Source: Actinomycetes bacterium
Lineage (GTDB): Bacteria; Actinomycetota; Actinomycetes; Mycobacteriales; Mycobacteriaceae
Direction: 5' to 3'
Length of the DNA: 5,219 bases
Assembly: GCA_023416315.1 (NCBI GenBank)
Contig: JAEZIA010000246.1
Coordinates: 1-5,219 of the forward strand
Part shown: piece by piece, positions 1-5,219 of the stretch
How positions within the stretch are numbered: the first letter of the stretch is position 1
Layout of the letters: every line of letters starts with the position of its first letter
Made by a program: the position numbers and the translations under genes
Notes under the pieces: generated by a model
Database searches by the model: none
What the model was told of the DNA's origin: nothing
The model's input: the letters and a program-made list of their open reading frames with translations, nothing else

Positions 1-89
1 ACCGAAGCCCCATCCTCGACGAAGAATTCGGTGACCTCTGCTTCGGTGATGGCGTCGCCGGGCTTGGGCAACCGGACTTCGGTGATCAC
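1..89 (-). CDS. E2 component (lipoyl acyltransferase) of a 2-oxo acid dehydrogenase complex, N-terminal fragment
   Basis: Only the first 29 codons are in the window; the rest lies beyond the left edge. The visible protein carries LPKPGDAITEAEV followed by TEFFVEDGAS, the opening of a biotinyl/lipoyl domain (compare the MPxLGxxxxEGxVxxWxVxxGDxV pattern of E2 proteins). The lipoyl-lysine motif lies further on and is not visible. E2 carries the acyl group from E1 on its lipoyl arm and transfers it to CoA. The start is the GTG at 89-87, which overlaps the TGA of the E1 gene (GTGA, 4 bases), with a full AGGAGG five bases upstream. This coupling fits stoichiometric production with E1. Because only the lipoyl start is seen, another lipoyl-domain protein is formally possible, but the position behind E1 makes E2 much the likeliest. 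No E3 (dihydrolipoamide dehydrogenase) is visible. Confidence 0.85.
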   Translation of the reverse strand, partial: MITEVRLPKPGDAITEAEVTEFFVEDGAS

Positions 90-2104
90 ACAATCCTCCT
101 GATGGCTTCGACCAACTGTGCGGCGCCAGGGCGGCAAGCCGCCTCCAAGGTGCCGGCCCTCGGCACGGGCGTGTAGCTGCCCGCGACTCGCTGAATGGGC
201 GCGCTGAGAACGCCGAAAAGTTCCGTCCCGACAGCGGCTGCCAGTTCCGCGCCCGGGCCGCAGAAGCCCACCGATTCGTGGGCGACGACGAGTCGAGTCG
301 TCTTACGGACCGACGAGAGCACCGTGGCGAGATCCAGCGGCACCAACGTGCGCAAGTCCACGACTTCGACCGAAATACCCTCGGGGCCAAGCTCGGCCGC
401 TGCGGCCAGCGCGGCATGCACCATGGCTCCGTAGGTCACCACCGTAACGTCATCACCTTCTCGCTTGACGTCGGCTTGCCCAAGCGGGATGACGTAATCG
501 GCCACCGGGACCGGCCCCTTGCCGCCCCCGTAGTAGAGCTTCATCGATTCGACGAACAAGCAGGGGTCGTCGTCGGCCAAGCAGGCGTTCAGTAGGCCCG
601 CGGCGTCGGCGGCCGTGCTCGGCCAGACCACCTTCAGGCCCGGGGTGTGCATGGCCCACGCCTCGAAGGCCTGGGAATGTTGCGGCCCGGCTGCCATTCC
701 CACCATGGTTCGGATCACCAGCGGCGCACCCGTGCGACCACCGGACATGTAGCGCACTTTCGCGGCGTGGTTGGCGATCTGGTCCATGGCGACGCCGAGG
801 AAATCCATGAACATCAATTCGGCGACCGGCCGCAGTCCCGCCAGCGACGCGCCGATTGCGGCCCCGATGATCGACGATTCGGCGATCGGGGTATCCAATA
901 CCCGGTCGTCGCCGTACTTCGCCGACAGGCCGGCCGTGATCTTGAACATGCCCCCGCCCGACCGGTCGGCAATGTCCTCGCCCAGCAGCACGATCGAGTC
1001 GTCGGTGGCCATGGCCCGGTCCAGCGTGCGGTGAATGGCCTGCACCAGTCCCAGATCCTCAGTGTCGCCAGCCGGCACTCCCACCGGTTCGGAATCGGCT
1101 GACGCCACTTCGGTTCCGTTGCCGGCGAACACATCCCTGGTCAGTTCATCGACATCCGGCGGCGCCGCGTTGACCGCTGCGGTAAATGCCGCGTCGATCT
1201 GGTCGGCTATTTCCTTGTCAATCCCGTCCAGCTCGGCCTCGGTCGCGACACCTTGGTCGATCAGGCTGTCGCGGTAGCGGGCGAACGGAGGATCGGCTCG
1301 CTTGGCCGCCAGCTCATCCTGGTCCGCATACGCCATGCTGTCGCCGAAGTAGTGTCCCTGCAGTCGGTAGGCCACCGCTTCGACGAATGAGGGTCCCTGG
1401 CCCGCCCGGGCGCGCTCGGCCGCGTCGGCCACCGCGCCGTAGACGGCATGTGGATCCGTCCCGTCCACCGTGACGCCCGGCATGCCGTAGCCCGCGGCCC
1501 GGTCGGACAGCCGCGCCGTCTTCGTATAGCCATCAGCCGCGGTGCCCTCGGCCCACGAGTTGTTCTGGCAGAAGAAGATCACCGGAAGCGACCACAACGC
1601 CGCCATGTTCATCGCTTCGTGCACATAGCCGATGCTCGTCGCACCGTCGCCGAAGCTGACCAGCACCACCTGTCCGGTGCTCCTGCGCGTCGCGGCCAAT
1701 GCGATGCCGTTGGCGAGCAACGGGCCCGCACCGACAATTCCTGTCGTCCAGGCGATTCCATGCGCCGGGTCGTAGATCCCCATTGCGCCGGCCTTGCCTT
1801 TGGACAATCCGGCACTACGGCCGAGAATCTCGGCGAAGTACCCGGTGAGATCGATGCCTTTGGCCAGCACGTCCCCGAGGCCTCGGTAGGTGGTGACGAG
1901 TTGATCACCGTCGGACAGCGCCAACATCGCGCCGGCGGACATCGCCTCCTGGCCGTCGACAGGCCAATAGCTCATCGCCGCCTCACCGGACGACAACGCC
2001 TTGCGGACGCGTTTGTCACCGTGCTGGACCTTGCTCATCAGGCGATACAGCGCCAGTGCGCGGTCAGTCGTCGACGGCGGTTCGGTGTCGAACTGGGTGG
2101 ACAT
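86..2104 (-). CDS. Fused E1 alpha-beta subunit of a thiamine-diphosphate 2-oxo acid/acetoin-type dehydrogenase
   Basis: This 672-residue protein joins the two E1 subunits, which are separate genes in most E1 alpha2-beta2 systems. Residues about 15-325 are E1 alpha. The thiamine-diphosphate motif starts at GDG (152-154) and ends at NN (181-182), 26 residues between, and YRLQGHYFGD (247-256) matches the conserved alpha-subunit GH loop. Residues about 329-350 are an acidic, Ala/Pro-rich linker. Residues about 352-672 are E1 beta: LLGEDIA (373-379), the DTPIAES loop (404-410), GPQHSQAFEAW (473-483) with the expected active-site His476, and VVDLRTLVPLD (581-591) opening the C-terminal transketolase domain. 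It would decarboxylate a 2-oxo acid, or cleave acetoin, and pass the acyl group to the E2 encoded next. The ATG at 2104 has AAGGGAG six bases upstream. The GHYFGD loop is reminiscent of acetoin dehydrogenase alpha subunits, but substrate cannot be read from motifs; a branched-chain or more unusual 2-oxo acid is equally possible. Confidence 0.93.
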   Translation of the reverse strand: MSTQFDTEPPSTTDRALALYRLMSKVQHGDKRVRKALSSGEAAMSYWPVDGQEAMSAGAMLALSDGDQLVTTYRGLGDVLAKGIDLTGYFAEILGRSAGLSKGKAGAMGIYDPAHGIAWTTGIVGAGPLLANGIALAATRRSTGQVVLVSFGDGATSIGYVHEAMNMAALWSLPVIFFCQNNSWAEGTAADGYTKTARLSDRAAGYGMPGVTVDGTDPHAVYGAVADAAERARAGQGPSFVEAVAYRLQGHYFGDSMAYADQDELAAKRADPPFARYRDSLIDQGVATEAELDGIDKEIADQIDAAFTAAVNAAPPDVDELTRDVFAGNGTEVASADSEPVGVPAGDTEDLGLVQAIHRTLDRAMATDDSIVLLGEDIADRSGGGMFKITAGLSAKYGDDRVLDTPIAESSIIGAAIGASLAGLRPVAELMFMDFLGVAMDQIANHAAKVRYMSGGRTGAPLVIRTMVGMAAGPQHSQAFEAWAMHTPGLKVVWPSTAADAAGLLNACLADDDPCLFVESMKLYYGGGKGPVPVADYVIPLGQADVKREGDDVTVVTYGAMVHAALAAAAELGPEGISVEVVDLRTLVPLDLATVLSSVRKTTRLVVAHESVGFCGPGAELAAAVGTELFGVLSAPIQRVAGSYTPVPRAGTLEAACRPGAAQLVEAIRRIV
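95..100 (-). promoter_or_regulatory. Shine-Dalgarno site for the E2 gene
   Basis: A perfect AGGAGG on the minus strand sits inside the last codons of the E1 gene, five bases before the GTG at 89-87. It decides the E2 start: the neighbouring GTG at 91-89 belongs to the E1 reading frame as its last sense codon. Confidence 0.8.
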
Positions 2105-2133
2105 CCCACTCTCCCTTACCGGTTTGGCGAGTC

Positions 2134-2161
2134 ACTCTACAATAGAACGATTTGTGTTCAA
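2134..2161 (-). promoter_or_regulatory. Possible internal promoter for the E1-E2 genes
   Basis: In the only spacer of the operon the minus strand reads TTGAAC (2161-2156), 16 bases, then TAGAGT (2139-2134). Each hexamer matches 4 of 6 consensus positions of a sigma-70-type promoter. A start near 2127 would leave a leader of about 23 bases containing the AAGGGAG ribosome site of E1 (2117-2111). The surroundings are clearly more AT-rich than the flanking genes. The -35 overlaps the stop codon of the SnoaL-like gene. Actinobacterial promoters are loosely conserved, so this could be chance. Confidence 0.35.
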
Positions 2162-2162
2162 T
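2142..2162. promoter_or_regulatory. Inverted repeat, possible operator
   Basis: ATAGAAC (2142-2148), 7 bases, GTTCAAT (2156-2162) forms an inverted repeat with 6 of 7 pairs matching. It covers the putative -35 and most of the spacer of the candidate promoter, where a repressor would block transcription. The TAGAAC and GTTC half-sites recall the TnnAACnnGTTnnA site of the KstR steroid regulator, but the 7-base spacing differs from KstR's 2, so KstR itself is not implied. Confidence 0.3.
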
Positions 2163-2556
2163 CGTGTCGCCTCGTTGTCTCCAGTTGCTCGGCGAACAGC
2201 ATCCTGTCGAAGTAGCATCGCTCGACGATCAGCCGGTCCTCATCGAATCCGAACACATTCATGCTGAGCACGTTCATCGGTGTTCCCGGGCAGGTGGTCC
2301 TGGTCTCGACGACCAGCCCGTCGACCGAATGAAAAATCTCCTCGGCGTCGTAACGCAGGTGGAGCAGGTCCTCCCACTGTTGCAGAATCATCCGGCGCAC
2401 CGCGGCGTCACCGTCGTAAACCGTTGCCGTCGGGATGATCTCGTAGCGCGCATAACTGAAGGTCGACATGATGGCCTCGAGGTCACGGTCGTTCTCGCCA
2501 GCGACGTGCCGAAGTACCAACTCCTCACGCCGCCGTTGAAGATCCGCGAACACCAT
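2158..2556 (-). CDS. SnoaL/NTF2-like protein of unknown function
   Basis: A 132-residue protein of the length and layout of the SnoaL-like branch of the NTF2-like (alpha+beta cone) superfamily, which also holds ketosteroid isomerase and many dehydratases, cyclases and non-enzymatic binding proteins. An N-terminal helix (about 4-18) is followed by NDRDLEAIMSTFS (22-34), typical of the second helix with its 'range of steps' Asp. After it come strands YEIIPTATVYDG (38-49), a central helix (51-66), and the closing sheet around FHSVDGLVVE (75-84) and RLIVERCYFDRM (108-119). His76, Asp79, Tyr115 and Asp117 are polar residues that could line the cone, but no catalytic set can be assigned from sequence. 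There is no signal peptide or membrane segment, so it should be cytosolic. The ATG at 2556 lies 3 bases after the DUF35 stop, with GAAGG six bases upstream. Its operon position suggests it acts on, or binds, a CoA-thioester intermediate; that is inference. Confidence 0.85.
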   Translation of the reverse strand: MVFADLQRRREELVLRHVAGENDRDLEAIMSTFSYARYEIIPTATVYDGDAAVRRMILQQWEDLLHLRYDAEEIFHSVDGLVVETRTTCPGTPMNVLSMNVFGFDEDRLIVERCYFDRMLFAEQLETTRRHD

Positions 2557-2559
2557 TGG

Positions 2560-2964
2560 TCACCTTCGTTCGAACGTGGGCAGATTCCGCCCGTCGGGTA
2601 ACGGAACCCACGCGACGGTGACCACGTCGCCGACGGCGGGCGCGGGTCCGAATACGTTGGACATGATGCGAGCACCCTCGTCGAGGTCGACCAACACCAC
2701 CGAATAGGGAACCTTGTCCGCCAGTGCGGGAAGCGCCGGGCGATGGTGCACACTCACCGCGTAGATCACGCCACGCCCCGACAGCGGCTCCCAGCGCAGG
2801 TCGAAATGGCCACAGTGCGGGCAGACAAACCTGGGGTACCACACCAACTCTCGGCACTCTGCGCAGCGCTGCATGGCGAGCTGATGACTGCGGGTGGCCT
2901 CCCAGAAAGGCGCCGAGGCGGCGCTCGGCTCGGGAACCGGGATGGTGGCCGCGGTCTCGGTCAC
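2560..2964 (-). CDS. Zn-ribbon/OB-fold DUF35 protein, partner of the thiolase-like enzyme
   Basis: A 134-residue protein with the DUF35 architecture. An N-terminal helix contains PFWEATRSHQLAMQRC, the usual 'FWEA...L..QRC' lead-in. A rubredoxin-like zinc ribbon follows with Cys34 and Cys37 (CAEC) and Cys48 and Cys51 (CPHC), and then an OB-fold from about 58 to 125 (SGRGVIYAVSVHHRP, VPYSVVLVDLDEG, VGDVVTVAW). Stand-alone DUF35 proteins normally form obligate complexes with thiolase-superfamily proteins; in steroid side-chain degradation the DUF35 domain of ChsH2 binds the aldolase Ltp2. The start is the GTG at 2964, because it overlaps the thiolase stop by GTGA and has GGAGG seven bases upstream. 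A longer open frame reaching 3069 exists, but its extra 35 residues overlap the thiolase gene and look unlike the family. All four zinc ligands are present, so the protein appears intact. Confidence 0.9.
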   Translation of the reverse strand: MTETAATIPVPEPSAASAPFWEATRSHQLAMQRCAECRELVWYPRFVCPHCGHFDLRWEPLSGRGVIYAVSVHHRPALPALADKVPYSVVLVDLDEGARIMSNVFGPAPAVGDVVTVAWVPLPDGRNLPTFERR

Positions 2965-4130
2965 AGTGTGGCCTCCGTCCCCAGAATCACCGTCGAGGTC
3001 GCCGACAACACACCACCGGTGCCATGAGCCAGCGCGACGTTGGCGCCCGGCACCTGCCGGTCGCCACACTCACCGCGCAGCTGACGCGTCGCCTCGACCA
3101 AGAGAAACGCCCCGAACGCCCCGGGATGGGTATAGGCCAGTCCACCGCCGGTCGTCTGCCCGGGCAGCTCACCGCCCGGTGCCAGCGCCCCGCCGGCCAC
3201 GAACGCTCCGCCCTCGCCCTTCTTGCAGAATCCGAGATCCTCCAGGGCGAGCAGGACGGTGATCGTGAACGAGTCGTACAGCTGCACCACGTCGACGTCG
3301 GACGGGCGCAGGCCGGCGGTGGCGAACGCGGCCGGGCCCGAGATCGCACCGGGCGTCACGGTCAGGTCGGGCATCTGCGAGATCATGGCGTGCGACCCCG
3401 CCGAGGCCGCGCCGAGTACATGAACCGGCGGGCGGGCGAGGTCTCGGGCCCGTTCGGCACTGGTCACCACGATGGCGCCAGCCCCGTCAGTGACCAAGCA
3501 GCATTCCAGCTTGTGCATGGGCTCGGCGAGGTAGCCGGATGCCAAGACGTCGTCGACGGTGATCGGGTCGCGCAGGTGTGCCCGAGGATTGCGACTCGCC
3601 CATGTCCTGGTGTCCACCGCGATCTGGGCCAGCTGTTCGGCGGTTGTCCCAAAGCTGGCCATGTGCCGGTTGGCCGCCAGCGCGTACGCGCTGATCGGCA
3701 GCATCACCCCGTACGGTGTCTCCCACTCGAGGCGCTCCGGGGTGGCAAAGACCCCGAGCCCCTTCTCGCCGCGCTTGCGAGCAGCACGTGGGGTGGACGC
3801 GTACACGATGACGACTGTTTCGGCGAGTCCAGCTGCGATTGCGGCGGCGGCATGCTCGACGTAGAGCCCATAACTGGCCCCGCCGGTCTGCGTCGCATCG
3901 GTGAATCGTGGTGTGATGCCGAGGTATTCGGCCAGTTCCACCGAATGCATCAGGGTACCGCCGGTACACGTGCACAAACCGTCGACATCCCGCAGCGACA
4001 GCCCGGCGTCGGCGAGCGCGGCGAGTATCACGCGTGCCTCCAACTCGCGCAGCGGCACATCGATGACTCCGTCGGGAGAAACTTCGTCGGCCACTCCCAC
4101 CACCGCGGCCGCGCCCCGCAGCCCGCTCAC
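2961..4130 (-). CDS. Thiolase-superfamily protein, probable Ltp2-like retro-aldolase
   Basis: The 389-residue length and overall plan match the SCP-x/lipid-transfer thiolase group. The thiolase signature regions are recognisable but altered. Where thiolases carry the nucleophilic Cys the protein has TGGASYG (82-88), with Ala85 at or next to the Cys position. Where SCP-x thiolases have an HDCF-type histidine it has QLYDSFT (283-289), giving Tyr285. The GHP motif survives as GGLAYTHPGAFG (329-340) with His335. The usual C-terminal Cys region reads AHGTGG (368-373). Loss of the Cys and a Tyr in the YDxFT motif are features I associate with the Ltp2 aldolases, which split a beta-hydroxyacyl-CoA side chain by retro-aldol cleavage instead of CoA-dependent thiolysis. 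The following DUF35 gene fits, since Ltp2 works with a DUF35 partner. The start is the GTG at 4130, overlapping the ligase stop by GTGA, with AGGAGGT six bases upstream. Substrate is unknown. A non-catalytic or acyl-transferring role is the main alternative. Confidence 0.88.
   Translation of the reverse strand: MSGLRGAAAVVGVADEVSPDGVIDVPLRELEARVILAALADAGLSLRDVDGLCTCTGGTLMHSVELAEYLGITPRFTDATQTGGASYGLYVEHAAAAIAAGLAETVVIVYASTPRAARKRGEKGLGVFATPERLEWETPYGVMLPISAYALAANRHMASFGTTAEQLAQIAVDTRTWASRNPRAHLRDPITVDDVLASGYLAEPMHKLECCLVTDGAGAIVVTSAERARDLARPPVHVLGAASAGSHAMISQMPDLTVTPGAISGPAAFATAGLRPSDVDVVQLYDSFTITVLLALEDLGFCKKGEGGAFVAGGALAPGGELPGQTTGGGLAYTHPGAFGAFLLVEATRQLRGECGDRQVPGANVALAHGTGGVLSATSTVILGTEATL
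2972..2976 (-). promoter_or_regulatory. Shine-Dalgarno site for the DUF35 gene
   Basis: GGAGG on the minus strand, inside the 3' end of the thiolase-like gene and seven bases before the GTG at 2964-2962. It supports the short 134-residue start over the upstream start at 3069. Confidence 0.7.
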
Positions 4131-5219
4131 ACGCCCACCTCCTCGATCTGCTCGAACAACTTGCGCAGTTCGGGCTGGCTGACCTTCAACGAAGCGGTGC
4201 GCGGCAATTCGGCCACCACGATCAGCTTTACCGGAACCTGATACGTGGCCAGGCGCGCACGCAGGAAGTCCAGAAGATCGTCAGGCTCGATCTGCGCCCC
4301 AGCCGAAAGCTCGACCGCCGCCACCGGAACGGCTCCCAACCGCGGGTCGGGCATTCCGGTGACGCCGGCATCCCGCACCGCGGGATGACTACGCAGCGAC
4401 TCGACGATGTCGGTCGGGGTGATCTTGAATCCCCCGCGAATGATCACGTCGTCGGTGCGCCCGTCCACGAAGACAAATCCGTCCGCGTCGATCCGACCGA
4501 GATCGGTGGTGCGCACCCATTCGCCACCACGGGTCCTGACCTCGATCCGCCCCTGACGCCCCGCCGCCACTTCGGTGCCGTCCTCGAGGGAGACGATCCG
4601 CAACTCACGGCCCCGCTGCGGACGACCGACGCTGCCCCGTTTGCGTTGCGCCCATTCACGGTGCAGCGCCAGGTTCCAGCCGGCCACTCCCCCTGCGAAC
4701 TCCGTCGCGCCGTACGACGGCAGTACCGCGACGCCGTAGCGCTCCTCGAACGCCTCCTGCACCGCGACCGGCAAATGCGCGGTACCCGAGGTAACCACCT
4801 CGACACTGTCGAAGATCTCCGGGGCGATGCCGGCGTCGAGAATCATGCCGAGAGCCGACGGGACCAGGCTCACCGCGCGGGGCCGATGGCGCTGCACCAA
4901 GTCGACGAAATCGGCGACGCGGAATCGCTCCAGCATCGCGATCTTGCGTCCCTCACAGATGTTGAGCAGCGTCCGGAACAGTCCGGACATGTGCACCAGT
5001 GGTGAGCTCACGATCGCAACACCCGATCGCAGCCGCGGCCGAGATTCGGCCGCACCGGAGTAATGCGCAGTCGCGGCAGCAACCGTGTTCTGAAAGGCAC
5101 TGTAGGTCAGCGGGATTCGCTTGGGCGGCCCGGTTGTTCCGCTGGTCAGCATCTCGACAGCGATACCGTCCGGCTCGTGGCGAAACGGTCCGGCACCGGG
5201 CGCCTCGAGTCCGGAGACC
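4127..5219 (-). CDS. Acyl-CoA synthetase/AMP-dependent ligase, C-terminal part
   Basis: The frame is open to the right edge, giving 363 visible residues. ANL ligases are usually about 500-550 residues, so roughly 150-180 N-terminal residues are missing from view. The enzyme activates a carboxylic acid with ATP to an acyl-adenylate and then forms the CoA thioester. Counting from the right edge, the core motifs appear in order: the phosphate loop LTSGTTGPPKR (24-34), the PLVHMSGL helix (about 73-80), the substrate/AMP motif SYGATE (168-173), TDLG (238-241) with the ribose-binding Asp, the hinge region GRTDDVIIRGGFKI (253-266), and PRTASLKV with the catalytic C-terminal Lys345. All key residues are present. 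An ATG at 5152 lies inside the phosphate loop and cannot be the real start. Substrate specificity cannot be read; context suggests the entry acid of the pathway run by the genes behind it. Its stop overlaps the thiolase start. Confidence 0.93.
   Translation of the reverse strand, partial: VSGLEAPGAGPFRHEPDGIAVEMLTSGTTGPPKRIPLTYSAFQNTVAAATAHYSGAAESRPRLRSGVAIVSSPLVHMSGLFRTLLNICEGRKIAMLERFRVADFVDLVQRHRPRAVSLVPSALGMILDAGIAPEIFDSVEVVTSGTAHLPVAVQEAFEERYGVAVLPSYGATEFAGGVAGWNLALHREWAQRKRGSVGRPQRGRELRIVSLEDGTEVAAGRQGRIEVRTRGGEWVRTTDLGRIDADGFVFVDGRTDDVIIRGGFKITPTDIVESLRSHPAVRDAGVTGMPDPRLGAVPVAAVELSAGAQIEPDDLLDFLRARLATYQVPVKLIVVAELPRTASLKVSQPELRKLFEQIEEVGV
4137..4144 (-). promoter_or_regulatory. Strong Shine-Dalgarno site for the thiolase-like gene
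   Basis: GAGGAGGT on the minus strand, six bases before the GTG at 4130-4128 and embedded in the last codons of the ligase gene. It fixes the thiolase start at the GTGA overlap. Confidence 0.75.

Noticed and set aside
2142..2162. A true KstR operator in the SnoaL/E1 spacer
   Set aside because: The AAC and GTT half-sites are 7 bases apart instead of 2, so it does not match the TnnAACnnGTTnnA consensus; kept only as an unassigned inverted repeat.
1448..2215. A 255-codon open frame on the plus strand, antisense to the E1 alpha half
   Set aside because: It is a shadow of the E1 gene with no family motif, and its Arg/His/Gln-rich composition is typical of antisense reading in high-GC genes.
2965..3069. 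N-terminal extension of the DUF35 gene by 35 residues
   Set aside because: It overlaps the 3' end of the thiolase-like gene, is low in family-like sequence, and the GTG at 2964 has both a ribosome site and a coupling overlap.
4105..4112. GCGGCCGC palindrome near the start of the thiolase-like gene
   Set aside because: It is inside coding sequence for a run of alanines and is expected by chance at this GC content.
2724..4241. A 505-codon open frame on the plus strand, antisense to the thiolase-like and DUF35 genes
   Set aside because: It mirrors well-supported genes in GC-rich DNA, where long antisense frames are common. Its translation is rich in Arg, Gly and His with no recognisable domain.
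4370..4386. Perfect inverted repeat ATCCCGC-N3-GCGGGAT, a possible terminator or hairpin
   Set aside because: It lies within the conserved C-terminal domain of the ligase and encodes the common HPAVRDAG segment. There is no T-run, and codon constraint in GC-rich DNA explains it.

Overview
The window is GC-rich, has GTG-rich starts and is packed with coding sequence. Every supportable gene lies on the minus strand. The style and protein content (CoA ligase, lipid-transfer-type thiolase, DUF35 protein, SnoaL-like protein) suggest an actinomycete, most likely a mycobacterium or a relative such as Rhodococcus or Nocardia. That assignment is an inference from composition and family content, because no rRNA or other marker is present.

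In the direction of transcription (right to left) the layout is: (1) the C-terminal 363 residues of an acyl-CoA synthetase/AMP-dependent ligase, with its 5' end beyond the right edge; (2) a 389-residue thiolase-fold protein whose usual catalytic cysteine and histidine positions appear replaced; (3) a 134-residue zinc-ribbon/OB-fold DUF35 protein; (4) a 132-residue SnoaL/NTF2-like protein; (5) a 672-residue fused E1 alpha-beta subunit of a thiamine-diphosphate 2-oxo acid (or acetoin) dehydrogenase; (6) the first 29 residues of its E2 lipoyl acyltransferase, which runs off the left edge. Junctions are very tight: 4-base GTGA stop/start overlaps at ligase/thiolase, thiolase/DUF35 and E1/E2, and a 3-base gap at DUF35/SnoaL. 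The only real spacer is 53 bases, between the SnoaL-like gene and E1. It holds a possible internal promoter overlapped by an inverted repeat.

Taken together this looks like one catabolic operon for a carboxylic acid or lipid side chain. The ligase would make the CoA thioester. The thiolase-like protein plus DUF35 protein would cleave a C-C bond, probably by a retro-aldol reaction as in the steroid side-chain enzyme Ltp2-ChsH2(DUF35). The E1/E2 complex would convert a 2-oxo acid (or acyloin) to an acyl-CoA. The family assignments are well supported by motifs. The substrate, the order of steps and the role of the SnoaL-like protein are inference. No stretch longer than 53 bases lacks a gene, and I saw no RNA genes, mobile elements, CRISPR arrays or long repeats.
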